Shown here piece by piece: positions 16,933 to 25,126 of a DNA stretch of 64,000 nucleotides. Both the position numbers and the translations under genes were made by a program. Below the pieces are notes generated by a model that saw only the letters and a list, made by a program, of their open reading frames with translations, did not search any database and had not been told where the DNA came from. Positions within the stretch are counted from its first letter, which is position 1, and each line of letters opens with the position of its first letter. The stretch comes from Catenulispora sp. MAP5-51 (GTDB lineage Bacteria > Actinomycetota > Actinomycetes > Streptomycetales > Catenulisporaceae). The DNA lies in assembly GCF_041261205.1 (NCBI RefSeq), contig NZ_JBGCCH010000033.1, positions 45,764-109,763 on the forward strand. The letters are read 5' to 3'.

Positions 16933-17760
16933 ATGACACTGGGGGAGGACCTCCTGCTGCTTGCCATCCACCCGCGCAACGGCAGAGTCCGGAATGTCGA
17001 ACGCATGGCGCCCGCACTGCGGGCCCTGGAACTGATCGAGCTGAGCCTGGCGGGGCGGCTCAGCCTGGAGGAGGGCCGGATCACGGTCAAGGATCCGTTG
17101 CCGATCGGTCACCGCTTGCTGGATCACACCCTGAGCTCGCTGAGCGCCGAGGCGGCGCCGGCGAAGGTCGAGATGTGGCTGCGGGGTGACAAGGCCGAGG
17201 CCGGAATCCTGGGCCAGTACCTGGCACTGCTGGGACGTCAGCAGGTGATGCGGATCGAGCATCGCGGACAGGGCCTGGCCAGGTCCACGGTGATCACGGT
17301 GCGCGATCAGGAACGGCTGGCCGAAGCACGCGCCCGGATCGATCGCGTGGCGCACGGGGAGGCGTCGGCCACGGCCGAGGACCGGGCGTTGGCCGGCATC
17401 GTGCACGCCGCCGGTCTGAGCCGGCAGCTCTGTCGGGGACCGCATCGCATCGTGGCGCGCAGGCGGCTGGGCAAGTTCAGCGTCCCGGACGGCGTCACCG
17501 AAAGCATGCGCTCCACGGTGACCGCCGCCGACGCCGAGATGGCGAACGCCATCGCCGAGGCGCTGTCCAGTGGCCTGGCGAGGATGACCAGGGAATTGAC
17601 GATCGTGTTGCGGCAGGAGTACCGGCTCGAGATGTACAGCTCCCACCACCACAGCGGCGGTAGTCACCATGGCACGTCGACCGACATCTCGACGTCAGGC
17701 CATCACGGCCATCACTCGGGCTCGGGCGATTTCGGCGGCGGCGGCCACCACCACGGCTGA
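16933..17760 (+). CDS. GPP34 (GOLPH3-like) domain protein with His-rich tail
   Basis: GPP34 domain protein, the bacterial relative of eukaryotic GOLPH3/Vps74 phosphoinositide-binding proteins. It opens with TLGEDLLLLAIHPRNGRV and has LRALELIELSLAGRLSLEEGRITV, the usual start of the fold. Actinomycetes carry many GPP34 copies of unknown function, often linked to membrane or development genes. Residues ~240-275 form an unusual tail rich in His, Gly and Ser: three to four clusters of two or three His (SSHHHSGGSHHG, GHHGHHSG, GGHHHG), ending in HHHG. Such a tail could bind Ni, Zn or Cu. ATG 16933 is the start. It is monocistronic between a hairpin and the convergent TetR gene. Confidence 0.8.
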   Translation: MTLGEDLLLLAIHPRNGRVRNVERMAPALRALELIELSLAGRLSLEEGRITVKDPLPIGHRLLDHTLSSLSAEAAPAKVEMWLRGDKAEAGILGQYLALLGRQQVMRIEHRGQGLARSTVITVRDQERLAEARARIDRVAHGEASATAEDRALAGIVHAAGLSRQLCRGPHRIVARRRLGKFSVPDGVTESMRSTVTAADAEMANAIAEALSSGLARMTRELTIVLRQEYRLEMYSSHHHSGGSHHGTSTDISTSGHHGHHSGSGDFGGGGHHHG

Positions 17761-17771
17761 CCGCCGCGCGG

Positions 17772-18422
17772 TCACGTGGCGCCGCTGCCCTCGTCCTCCA
17801 ACAAAGCCGCCGCCAGCGCCACGATCTGCGGCCGCAGCCCCGGCAGCGCCTCGACCTGCCCGGCGTGGATCCGCTCGGTCACCAGCCCGCTGACCGCACC
17901 GGTCAGCGCGCGGGCCACGAACAGCGGGTCCAGGCCGCCGCGCCAGGTGCGGCCGATGGTGATGGCCTGGGCCAGGTTCATCGCGAAGGTCTCGGCGCGC
18001 TCCAGGCGGCGGGAGAGCGCCGGGTAGCCGGCCGCGTAGATCTCGATCATGAAGATGCGGGCCGTCGTCGGGCTCCCGGCCAGGGCGCCCAGGTACGCCT
18101 CGAAGATCCGGTCCAGGCGCTCCAGGACCGGGTCGCGGGGGGAGCCCAGGGAGCGCTCGATGAGCAGCGCGAAATGGTCGGCCGAGCGGTCGAAGGCGGC
18201 CAGGAAGCAGTCCTGCTTGTCCGTGAAGTGCTCGTAGAACGTCTGGCGGGAGATGCGGGCCCGGGACAGGACCGCCCCGACCGTGGCCGCCGCGTACCCC
18301 TTCTCGGCCACGACCTCCAGCATCCCGGTCAGCAACCGTCCGCGTTGGGCCGCGGCGACCTCTTCGCGGCTCAGTCCGTGGTTGCCGCGGGGCAACGGCG
18401 CGGGCAGGGTGTCGGGATCCAC
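17772..18422 (-). CDS. TetR-family transcriptional regulator
   Basis: TetR/AcrR repressor. The N-terminal helix-turn-helix is at residues ~28-75 (RLLTGMLEVVAEKGYAAATVGAVLSRARISRQTFYEHFTDKQDCFLAAFD), with the RQTFYEHF signature. The rest is an all-helical ligand-binding domain ending in LRPQIVALAAALLEDE. The gene faces the thioesterase gene at 18538, with 115 bp between. This shared region is where it would be expected to bind, but I see no clear long palindrome there. Its effector is unknown. Confidence 0.9.
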   Translation of the reverse strand: MDPDTLPAPLPRGNHGLSREEVAAAQRGRLLTGMLEVVAEKGYAAATVGAVLSRARISRQTFYEHFTDKQDCFLAAFDRSADHFALLIERSLGSPRDPVLERLDRIFEAYLGALAGSPTTARIFMIEIYAAGYPALSRRLERAETFAMNLAQAITIGRTWRGGLDPLFVARALTGAVSGLVTERIHAGQVEALPGLRPQIVALAAALLEDEGSGAT

Positions 18423-18537
18423 GGCAGGAATCTACGTCACGCGCGGCTGCTGTGCGTTCGCCAGGGGTGCGGCCGCGGGGCCCGGTCCCCGGTTTCCGAT
18501 TTGACGCCGGGCCCTGAGAACCGCTCAATGGTCCTCC

Positions 18538-18951
18538 ATGGTCACCCTCGACATCGAAACGGCGCGCATGGTTCTTGCCGCGCAGCCGTTCAGCGTATTG
18601 CTCGGGGCCCGGATAGAGGTCTTCGAGAAGGGGCGCGCGACGATCGCGGTCCCGGTCCGCGAGAACCTCAAGCAGCAGAACGGGTTCCTTCATGGCGGCG
18701 TGCTGGCGTACGCCGCGGACAACGCGATCACCTTCGCGGCCGGCTCCACGCTCGGTCCGGAAGTGCTCACCAGCGGGGTCACGATCAGCTACATCCGGCC
18801 GGCGTCCGGGGTGACGCTTCAGGCCGAGGCTGAGGTCACCTACACCGGAAGACGCCAAGCGGTGTGCCGATGCGACCTGTACGCCGTGGCGGAGGGCGGC
18901 GCACGGGTGCTCAGCGCGATCGCTCAGGGGACAGTGCTCTGTGTGTCCTGA
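18538..18951 (+). CDS. PaaI-family hotdog thioesterase
   Basis: Acyl-CoA thioesterase of the PaaI/YbgC-like hotdog group. The core is VPVRENLKQQNGFLHGGVLAYAADNAITFAA, where Asn, His-Gly-Gly and Asp are the catalytic-loop residues, followed by TSGVTISYIRPA and LQAEAEVTYTGRRQAVCRCDLY. At 137 residues it is a single hotdog domain that would act as a dimer or tetramer. It is transcribed divergently from the TetR gene, its likely regulator, and is followed by a strong intrinsic terminator. Confidence 0.88.
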   Translation: MVTLDIETARMVLAAQPFSVLLGARIEVFEKGRATIAVPVRENLKQQNGFLHGGVLAYAADNAITFAAGSTLGPEVLTSGVTISYIRPASGVTLQAEAEVTYTGRRQAVCRCDLYAVAEGGARVLSAIAQGTVLCVS

Positions 18952-18998
18952 CAGGGAAACCGGTTTGTCCTGACGATGGATCAGTTCCCTGACCGGAC

Positions 18999-19039
18999 GT
19001 GGGCTCGCCGGACGGAAGATCGTCCGGCGGGCCCACTTT
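18999..19039 (+). terminator. intrinsic terminator after the thioesterase gene
   Basis: A 16-bp stem (18999-19014 with 19021-19036, one T:G pair) has a 6-base loop GAAGAT and is followed by TTT. It sits between two convergent hotdog genes and may serve both. Confidence 0.85.
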
Positions 19040-19108
19040 CCGAAAAGAAGCAACCTTTCCCAGGTTTAAAGCGTTCTAATACCGGGTGGGGGTTGCTTCG
19101 CTGAGGCG

Positions 19109-19585
19109 TCAGCTGTTGGGCCGCAGGGTCCAGATGATGGTCATCTCGCCGGTGACGGCGTCGTCGTTGTCGCGCTGGATGGCTACGTGGATCGGGAACT
19201 CGGGGCGGGTGCCGCCCTTGAGCTCGGCCAGGATGTCGTCCACGGGGCGGCCGAGCGTGGCGGTGGCCGTGATGTCGCCCTTGGCGACCTTCTTGAAGTC
19301 GATGGTGGCGGTGGTGGGCAGGGGGGTGGCTTCAGCCATGAGGTGGCCGAAGGCGGCGGCGACGATCGCGCCGGAGGCGGATTCCGCCAGCGTGAACATC
19401 GCGCCGGCGTGGGGTCCGCCGATGTGGTTCCGGTACGGCCCCTGGTCGCGGAACTTCAGCACGGCGCGCTCCGGCGCGACCTCGACGTACTCCAGGGCCA
19501 GCGTGCCGACCATGGGGACGGCGGCGGTCAGGAAGGCGCCGACGTCGAACGGCTCTTGTTCTGCTGCGGTCTCTGCTGCGGTCAT
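19109..19585 (-). CDS. DUF4442-type hotdog thioesterase
   Basis: Hotdog-fold protein like DUF4442/PaaI proteins. The catalytic-loop region is KFRDQGPYRNHIGGPHAGAMFTLAESASGAIVAAAFG, containing N-H-x-G-G-x-H-x-G. The second strand is LPTTATIDFKKVAKGDITATATL. Length is 158 residues. It probably hydrolyses an acyl-CoA. The start ATG is at 19585 and it follows the nickel permease gene on the same strand after 9 bp, so it belongs to that operon, an unexpected pairing. It differs in sequence from the neighbouring thioesterase at 18538 and is not a recent duplicate. Confidence 0.85.
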   Translation of the reverse strand: MTAAETAAEQEPFDVGAFLTAAVPMVGTLALEYVEVAPERAVLKFRDQGPYRNHIGGPHAGAMFTLAESASGAIVAAAFGHLMAEATPLPTTATIDFKKVAKGDITATATLGRPVDDILAELKGGTRPEFPIHVAIQRDNDDAVTGEMTIIWTLRPNS

Positions 19586-19594
19586 GCCATGATC

Positions 19595-20758
19595 CTACTG
19601 GTCGGTAACTTCCTCGGCCACCGGCAGCGACGCGGTCCACTTCTGCTCGATCCGGCCGAACTTCCACACCGCCACGGCGGCCAGCCAGACCAGCAGGAAC
19701 ATGCCCACGATGGCGAAGCCGATGCTGTTCAGGTCGACGGTGGCGATCCAGTTCCAGAAGCCGCCGGTCAGGTTCAGCTTGTCCTGCAGGATGCTCAGCA
19801 GCTCGATGGTGCCGATGATCAGCGCCACGGCGACCGACAGCCCGGTGATCGTGAGGTTGTAGAAGACCTTGCGCACCGGCTTGGAGAAGGCCCAGCCGTA
19901 GGCGAAGTTCATGAACGAGCCGTCGATGGTGTCCAGCAGGGACATGCCGGCGGCGAACAGGATCGGCAGGCACATCACCGCGTACCACGGCAGGCCCGAG
20001 GCCACCGAGGTGCCGGCCAGGACCAGCAGCCCGACCTCGGTCACGGTGTCGAAGCCCAGGCCGAACAGCAGGCCGACCGGGTAGATCTGCCACGGCTTGT
20101 TCACCGCGCGCATCGCCCGGCCCAGGAAGCGGTTCATCAGGCCGCGGTTGTTCAGGTGCTCCTCGAGCGTGGCCTCGTCGAACTCCCCGCGGCGCATCTG
20201 CCGGAACACCTTCAGGATCCCGACCAGCACCACCAGGTTGATGATCGCGATCAGGTACAGGAACGAGCCGGAGACCGTGGTCCCGATCAGGCCGCCGAAG
20301 CTGTGCAGGCTCGACTTGTCGTTCGTCAGCTCCACGCCCAGGCCCTTCAGGCCCAGGCCCAGCAGGAGCGTGAGGACCACGACGATCGAGGAGTGGCCCA
20401 GGGAGAACCAGAAGCCGACCGACAGCGGGCGCTTGCCCTCGGCCATCAGCTTGCGGGTGGTGTTGTCGATGGCCGCGATGTGGTCGGCGTCGAAGGCGTG
20501 CCGCATGCCCAGGGTGTAGGCGGTCAGGCCGGTGCCGAAGCCGAACAGGCCGCCCTGCAACTGGTAGTGGCCCGGCACGACCAGCGCGGCCAGGATGCCC
20601 CAGCCGATGACGTGCAGCAGCGCGATGAAGCCGAACATGCCGCCGACGCGTCCCCACTCCGCCGGCGTCAGGCTCGCCCGGATCCGGGCGAGCCGGGATC
20701 GGCCGGTCGCGGGCGCGGTGCCGGTGCTGTCGGTGCCGCCTGCTGTGGTCGCGGTCAT
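19595..20758 (-). CDS. NiCoT-family nickel/cobalt permease (HoxN/NixA-like)
   Basis: Secondary transporter importing Ni2+ or Co2+ for urease, hydrogenase, Ni-SOD or B12. The family signature H-x4-D-H is present as RHAFDADHIAAIDN (His87, Asp92, His93), with LGHSSIVVV, the motif GFDTVTEVGLL, and a later LFAAGMSLLDTIDG box. About 8 membrane segments are seen. The ~30-residue N-terminus and short C-tail are cytoplasmic. Start is ATG 20758. About 95 bp upstream lies a near-perfect Nur-type palindrome, which predicts repression by nickel-loaded Nur. The thioesterase gene follows closely. Confidence 0.92.
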   Translation of the reverse strand: MTATTAGGTDSTGTAPATGRSRLARIRASLTPAEWGRVGGMFGFIALLHVIGWGILAALVVPGHYQLQGGLFGFGTGLTAYTLGMRHAFDADHIAAIDNTTRKLMAEGKRPLSVGFWFSLGHSSIVVVLTLLLGLGLKGLGVELTNDKSSLHSFGGLIGTTVSGSFLYLIAIINLVVLVGILKVFRQMRRGEFDEATLEEHLNNRGLMNRFLGRAMRAVNKPWQIYPVGLLFGLGFDTVTEVGLLVLAGTSVASGLPWYAVMCLPILFAAGMSLLDTIDGSFMNFAYGWAFSKPVRKVFYNLTITGLSVAVALIIGTIELLSILQDKLNLTGGFWNWIATVDLNSIGFAIVGMFLLVWLAAVAVWKFGRIEQKWTASLPVAEEVTDQ

Positions 20759-20853
20759 GGCGCTGGACGCCCCCTGAGCTCATCGGTTCGGGTCGGCCGC
20801 CGGGGCCGGCGGCCGGGGAGGACACCGGCCCGCCCCAGACGCGATTATTTTGC

Positions 20854-20874
20854 AGTTGCGAAGAGTTCGCAACT
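20854..20874. promoter_or_regulatory. Nur-like operator upstream of the nickel permease
   Basis: Perfect inverted repeat AGTTGCGAA / TTCGCAACT with a 3-base spacer GAG. Viewed as TTGCGA-N5-TCGCAA (20856-20872) it fits the Streptomyces Nur box TTGCAA-N5-TTGCAA, as I remember it, with one change per half. It lies 96 bp upstream of the nickel/cobalt permease start and 174 bp from the divergent PBP gene. Confidence 0.75.
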
Positions 20875-21047
20875 AGGCGTTGAGTCCACGGAGGGACGCG
20901 CACCGTGATGAGAGGTGGATCACGACCGGTTTCTCCGGATGTTCCGATTTTTTTCAGATCACGATGGTCTGATGTGTTGACGCCCGAAGACAATGACTGC
21001 AAGGGGTCTGCCGAGTCGGCAGGGGCCCGGACAAGGAGCCGTTCCCC

Positions 21048-23285
21048 ATGGCCCTGCGTGTGATCGACTACCCGCGCCGCGGGAAGGCCGGACTGCGGCA
21101 CTGGCTGCCGTCCTGGCGGCTGGTCGCCAGCACGCTGATCGCGTTCGTCCTGCTGGTGACCGCCGGGGCGTGGGCGGTCTACGCGTCGGTCTCGGTCCCG
21201 CCGATGAACGAGTCGGTGACCCAGCAGCACCTGACCGTGGTCGACGACAAGGGCGTGGTGCTCGGCCGGCGCGGCCCGGAGATCCGCCAGGACGTCCCGC
21301 TGTCCCAGGTCCCGGTCCCGGTGCAGAACTCCTTCCTGTCCGCCGAGGACCGCAACTTCTGGTCCGACGGCGCCATCTCGGTCACCGGCACGGCCCGCGC
21401 CCTGGTCAACGACCTCGGCGGCGGCTCCACGCAGGGTGGCTCCACGATCACCCAGCAGTACGTGAAGAACGCCTACCTCACCGACGAGCGCTCCTTGTCC
21501 CGCAAGGTCAAGGAAGCGGTCATCGCGCTGAAGATCTCGGAGAAGCAGCCCAAGTCCGAGATCCTGCAGGGCTACCTGAACACCGTGTACTTCGGCCGCG
21601 GCGCCTCCGGGATCCAGATGGGCGCCCGCGCCTGGTTCAGCAAGGACGTCAACCAGCTCAGCGTCGCCGAGGGCGCGGTGATGGCCGCGCTGGTCAACGC
21701 CCCGTCGTACTACGAGCTGGCGCCCAAGGACCCCTCGATCATGGCCAAGCTCCAGGCGCGCTGGAACTACGTGCTCGACGGCCTGGTGACCATGGGCAAG
21801 CTCAGCCCCGCCGACCGCGCCGCGCAGCAGTTCCCGGCGCTGGCGCCCTGGCCCCGGCCCAGCAGCCAGACCGACAACCAGGACGAGTACCTGGTCGAGG
21901 AGGCCATCGGCGAGGCCGAGCAGAAGACCGGCCTGAGCCGCGAGCAGCTGGAGACCGGCGGCTACACGATCTACACCACCTTCGACGCCAAGATGCAGGA
22001 CGCAGCGGCGGCCGCTGTGGCAGCACAGATCACCAGCCAGCTCAATCCGAGCAAGCGGGCCGTCGACGCCGACGTGCACACCGCGATCTCCACCGTCGTC
22101 CCCGGAGACGGCGCGGTCCGCGTCCTGTACGGCGGCGACGACTACTCCAAGCAGGCCTTCAACGCCTCCTGGCAGGGCACGCTGTCCCCGGGCTCCTCGT
22201 TCAAGACCTTCGCCCTGGCCGCCTACCTGCAGAACGGCGGCACGGTCAACGACACCTTCGACGGCACCTCGCCCTACCACATCCCCAAGTCCGACCAGGT
22301 GATCCCGAACGAGGGCGGGACCAGCTACGGCCAGGTCTCGGTGCAGTACGCGCTGAACCAGTCGATCAACACCGTGTTCATCGAGATGGGCCAGCAGATC
22401 GGGATGAACAAGGTGGCCGACGCCGCGCGCGCGGCGGGCGTGCCGGTCACCGCGCAGCAGCAGGCGCTGCCGGCGCTGCCGCTGGGCGTGGTGTCGACCA
22501 ACCCCGAGCAGATGGCCGGCGCCTACGGCACCTTCGCCGCGCACGGCCAGCAGGTCGACCCGTACACGGTGGCCAGCGTCCAGCAGGGCGGCAAAACCAT
22601 CTACGCCCACCAGAGCCTGGCCAAGCAGGCCTTCACCCCGGCCGTGGCCGACCAGGTGACCAGGGCCCTGCAGAACGTGGTGACCAACGGCTCCGGCGGC
22701 GGCGCGCAGCTGGCCGACGGCCGCGACGTGGCCGGCAAGACCGGCACCACCGACCTGCCGGGCGACGGGACCAAGCTGGGCTCGGTCTGGTTCGTCGGCT
22801 ACACCCCGACGCTGTCGACCGCGGTCGCGATCTGGGGGCAGACCGACGGCGGGGCGCTGACCCCGATCAACGGCATGGCCGGCAAGAACACCGTCGGCGG
22901 CGGCGCGGTGGCCGCGCCGCTGTGGGCCGCGTACATGAACCAGGCGGTCGCCGGCTCGCAGGCGCAGTCGTTCACCTTCACCGCGCAGAACAACCAGGCG
23001 GCGCCCATGAACCCGGTGAGCCCGACGTCGGGGCCGACCCAGGGCGGCACCGGCGCGACCACGAGCCAGTCCCAGACCAACCAGCCCTCGCCGCCGTCGC
23101 CGACCAACACCTACCAGCCGCCGAACACGCCGACGTCGACGCAGTCGAGCAGTGGCGGGGGCGGGACGACGTCGGGGCCGGGGAACGGGACGAGTACGAC
23201 GAGCAGTTCGCAGCAGCCGCCGTCGTCGACGCACAGCCGGCCGACCAAGCCGTCGCCGCCGCCGCATACGACCACCGGGGGCTGA
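21048..23285 (+). CDS. bifunctional penicillin-binding protein (class A PBP)
   Basis: Peptidoglycan glycosyltransferase and transpeptidase. One membrane anchor is at residues ~25-48. The GT51 domain has catalytic Glu100 (SAEDRNFW), then GGSTITQQYVKN, RKVKEAVIALKISEKQPKSEILQGYLNTVYFGRGASGIQ. The transpeptidase domain has S-x-x-K with nucleophile Ser383 (PGSSFKTF), S-x-N at 439-441 (QSIN) and KTG at 564-566 (GKTGTTD). After ~650 comes a Thr/Ser/Pro/Gln-rich extracellular tail of ~95 residues, typical of actinobacterial PBP1-like proteins. All motifs are intact. ATG 21048 follows AAGGAGC. It ends shortly before a 12-bp hairpin terminator. Confidence 0.93.
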   Translation: MALRVIDYPRRGKAGLRHWLPSWRLVASTLIAFVLLVTAGAWAVYASVSVPPMNESVTQQHLTVVDDKGVVLGRRGPEIRQDVPLSQVPVPVQNSFLSAEDRNFWSDGAISVTGTARALVNDLGGGSTQGGSTITQQYVKNAYLTDERSLSRKVKEAVIALKISEKQPKSEILQGYLNTVYFGRGASGIQMGARAWFSKDVNQLSVAEGAVMAALVNAPSYYELAPKDPSIMAKLQARWNYVLDGLVTMGKLSPADRAAQQFPALAPWPRPSSQTDNQDEYLVEEAIGEAEQKTGLSREQLETGGYTIYTTFDAKMQDAAAAAVAAQITSQLNPSKRAVDADVHTAISTVVPGDGAVRVLYGGDDYSKQAFNASWQGTLSPGSSFKTFALAAYLQNGGTVNDTFDGTSPYHIPKSDQVIPNEGGTSYGQVSVQYALNQSINTVFIEMGQQIGMNKVADAARAAGVPVTAQQQALPALPLGVVSTNPEQMAGAYGTFAAHGQQVDPYTVASVQQGGKTIYAHQSLAKQAFTPAVADQVTRALQNVVTNGSGGGAQLADGRDVAGKTGTTDLPGDGTKLGSVWFVGYTPTLSTAVAIWGQTDGGALTPINGMAGKNTVGGGAVAAPLWAAYMNQAVAGSQAQSFTFTAQNNQAAPMNPVSPTSGPTQGGTGATTSQSQTNQPSPPSPTNTYQPPNTPTSTQSSSGGGGTTSGPGNGTSTTSSSQQPPSSTHSRPTKPSPPPHTTTGG

Positions 23286-23305
23286 GGCTGCCGGCGCGCA
23301 CGTGA

Positions 23306-23333
23306 CGAAGGGCCCGCTTCTGCGGGCCCTTCG
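23306..23333. terminator. bidirectional hairpin terminator between PBP and deformylase genes
   Basis: A 12-bp perfect stem (23306-23317 with 23322-23333) has a TTCT loop. It lies between convergent genes 21 bp after the PBP stop; on the plus strand a GT-rich run follows. Confidence 0.85.
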
Positions 23334-23366
23334 GTGTTGTCCGTGGTTCTGTGTGCGGCGCGCGGT

Positions 23367-23939
23367 TCAGTTCGCCGCGGAGGTCGCCTTCTCCGCCTCG
23401 GCCGCCTTCTCGGCCTGCATCTGCTCCATCTCGGCCAGCACGTTCTTGCGCTGGCGCTTGCTGAGCCGGTCGATGTAGAGCCGGCCCTCCAGGTGGTCGA
23501 ACTCGTGCTGCAGGCAGCGGGCGAAGTAGCCGGTGCCCTCCACGGTGATCGGCTCGCCCTTGAGGTCCACGCCGGTCACCCGGGCGTAGTCCGGGCGGGC
23601 CAGCTCGTGGTGCGGCCCGGGGACCGACAGGCAGCCCTCGGCGGAGTCGTCGAGCTGGCGCCGGTCGGCGGGCAGCTCGGCCAGCACCGGGTTCACCATG
23701 TGGCCGACGTGCTGGACGCCGTCGTCGTCGGCGCAGTCGTAGACGAACACCCGCAGCGGCACGCCGATCTGGTTGGCGGCCAGGCCCACGCCCTCGGCGG
23801 CGTACATCGAGGCGAACATGTCGTCCACGAGCGCGGCGAGCTGGTCGTCGAACTCCTCGACCGGGGCACACGGCTGGTGCAGCACCGGGTTGCCGACGAT
23901 CGTGATGGGCCGGGCGGTGCCGGAATCGGTCTGGCTCAT
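23367..23939 (-). CDS. def: peptide deformylase
   Basis: Metalloprotease that removes the N-formyl group from nascent proteins. All three family motifs are present: [10 protein letters not shown] (51-60), EGCLSVPG with metal ligand Cys103, and QHEFDHLEG with metal ligands His145 and His149 and catalytic Glu146. Length is 190 residues with a Lys/Glu/Ala-rich C-terminal tail. The start is ATG 23939. It is divergent from the csoR-like gene, whose operator and promoter lie in the 76-bp gap. Confidence 0.96.
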   Translation of the reverse strand: MSQTDSGTARPITIVGNPVLHQPCAPVEEFDDQLAALVDDMFASMYAAEGVGLAANQIGVPLRVFVYDCADDDGVQHVGHMVNPVLAELPADRRQLDDSAEGCLSVPGPHHELARPDYARVTGVDLKGEPITVEGTGYFARCLQHEFDHLEGRLYIDRLSKRQRKNVLAEMEQMQAEKAAEAEKATSAAN

Positions 23940-23961
23940 GGCGTTAATCTTACGGGTCGGC

Positions 23962-23980
23962 TACCCCTCGGGGGTATACT
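23962..23980 (+). promoter_or_regulatory. CsoR-type operator overlapping a -10 box
   Basis: TACCCC-TCG-GGGGTA (23962-23976) is a perfect 6+3+6 palindrome of the G/C-tract type bound by CsoR-family copper sensors. It overlaps TATACT (23975-23980), a good -10 element for the following regulator gene, which suggests autoregulation. Confidence 0.8.
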
Positions 23981-24015
23981 GGACCGGCGCGACGACGAGG
24001 AATGGGGAGCGGGCC

Positions 24016-24297
24016 ATGCACGGCTACACCGACCGCAAGGACGACTACAACAAGCGGCTGCGCCGCATCGAGGGCCAGGTCCGCGGCCTGCAGCGGATGG
24101 TCGACGAGGACAAGTACTGCATAGACATCCTCACGCAGATCTCCGCGGTCACCAAGGCTCTGCAGTCGGTGGCGCTGGGGCTGCTGGAGGAGCACGTCGC
24201 GCACTGCGTGGCCGACGCCCTGGCGACCGGCGGGCCGGAGGCCGACGCCAAGGTCAAGGAGGCGAACGAGGCGATCGCGCGGCTGGTGCGGTCTTAG
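24016..24297 (+). CDS. csoR: CsoR-family copper-sensing repressor
   Basis: All-helical metal-sensing repressor (DUF156 family) of 93 residues. The Cu(I) ligand triad C-H-C fits CsoR: Cys35 (KYCID), His60 and Cys64 (EEHVAHCVA), the same spacing as M. tuberculosis CsoR. The N-terminal RLRRIEGQVRGLQRMV is the DNA-contact helix signature. ATG 24016 has GGGAGCGGG upstream; the longer in-frame extension would run through the divergent gene and the operator. The G/C-tract palindrome sits over its promoter. No copper ATPase or chaperone gene follows; the next gene is a SIMPL-domain protein. Confidence 0.88.
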   Translation: MHGYTDRKDDYNKRLRRIEGQVRGLQRMVDEDKYCIDILTQISAVTKALQSVALGLLEEHVAHCVADALATGGPEADAKVKEANEAIARLVRS

Positions 24298-24370
24298 CGG
24301 TTCGCGGCGTGCTCCGCGTTCGCGGCGTTCATCGGGCGCACCACCCCGTCTCTGCGGCAGACTGGCGGTC

Positions 24371-25060
24371 ATGACGGATCAGGCCGCCGGCACCCCCATC
24401 GTCGTCAGCGTCCGCGGGGAGGCGAACGTCGAGGCGGACCCCGAACTGTGCGAGTTCGCGGTCACGGTCACCGCCCGCGACAAGGACCGCCGCACCGCCC
24501 TGGAGCAGCTGACCCAGCGCAACAAGGACCTCCTGGACCAGCTCAGGGCCGAGTACGGCGAGGCGCTGGAGAAGCTGGAGACCGGCCGCTTCTCGGTGTA
24601 CCCGGAATTTCGCAACAAGCGTTCCGACAAGGTCGGCCCGTATCAGGGCTCGGTGCGCGTCCGCATCGTGGTGAAGGACTTCACGGTCCTGGGCGAGATG
24701 GTCACCAGGATCGCCGACGCCGAGGGCCGCTCGATCGACGGGCCCTACTGGAGCCTGCGCCGGGAGTCTGAGGTCTACCGCAAGGCGCGCGCGGAGGCGG
24801 TCGGCGAGGCGGTCCGCAGGGCGCGCGAGTACGCCGACGCCCTCGGCTCGCAGCTCACCGCGCTGCTGGAGTTGGCCGACACCGGCCTGTCGACCGGCGG
24901 CGCGCCGGCTCCGCATGGGCGTGCCATGTACGCGATGGCCTCCGCACCCGGCGGCGCGGTCGACGATGGGCTTCCGGCGCTGGACCTGGAGCCGACGCGG
25001 CAGAACGTGTACGCGGCGGTGGAGGCGCGGTTCTCGGCGACGCAGCCGGCTGGGTTGTAG
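24371..25060 (+). CDS. SIMPL-domain (DUF541) protein
   Basis: SIMPL/DUF541 protein, a two-domain alpha-beta fold that often forms oligomers; function poorly known, linked to oxidative stress in E. coli YggE. Typical pieces are VSVRGEANVEADPELCEFAVTVTARDKDRRTALEQL, GRFSVYPEF, YQGSVRVRIVVKDFTVLGEMVTRIAD, and the helix KARAEAVGEAVRRAREYADALG. No signal peptide is seen, so a cytoplasmic site is likely, unlike YggE. Length is 229 residues. ATG 24371 is the start, 73 bp after csoR in the same direction. Confidence 0.85.
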   Translation: MTDQAAGTPIVVSVRGEANVEADPELCEFAVTVTARDKDRRTALEQLTQRNKDLLDQLRAEYGEALEKLETGRFSVYPEFRNKRSDKVGPYQGSVRVRIVVKDFTVLGEMVTRIADAEGRSIDGPYWSLRRESEVYRKARAEAVGEAVRRAREYADALGSQLTALLELADTGLSTGGAPAPHGRAMYAMASAPGGAVDDGLPALDLEPTRQNVYAAVEARFSATQPAGL

Positions 25061-25126
25061 GAGCGCCTTCTGGGGTGCCACATCGCCAGGGGGAATGTTC
25101 GTTCTCCCTCCCGCGTTTAGTTCGTC

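Noticed and set aside
18538..19585. The two neighbouring hotdog thioesterases as a gene duplication
   Set aside because: They share the fold only; length, motifs and strand differ, so there is no sign of recent duplication.
19332..23267. A 1311-codon open frame on the minus strand
   Set aside because: It covers the PBP, thioesterase and nickel permease genes in wrong frames and is made of Arg/Gly/Ala-rich shadow sequence.
23773..24015. An extension of CsoR to 23773
   Set aside because: It would be antisense to def and cover the operator; the family length fits ATG 24016.
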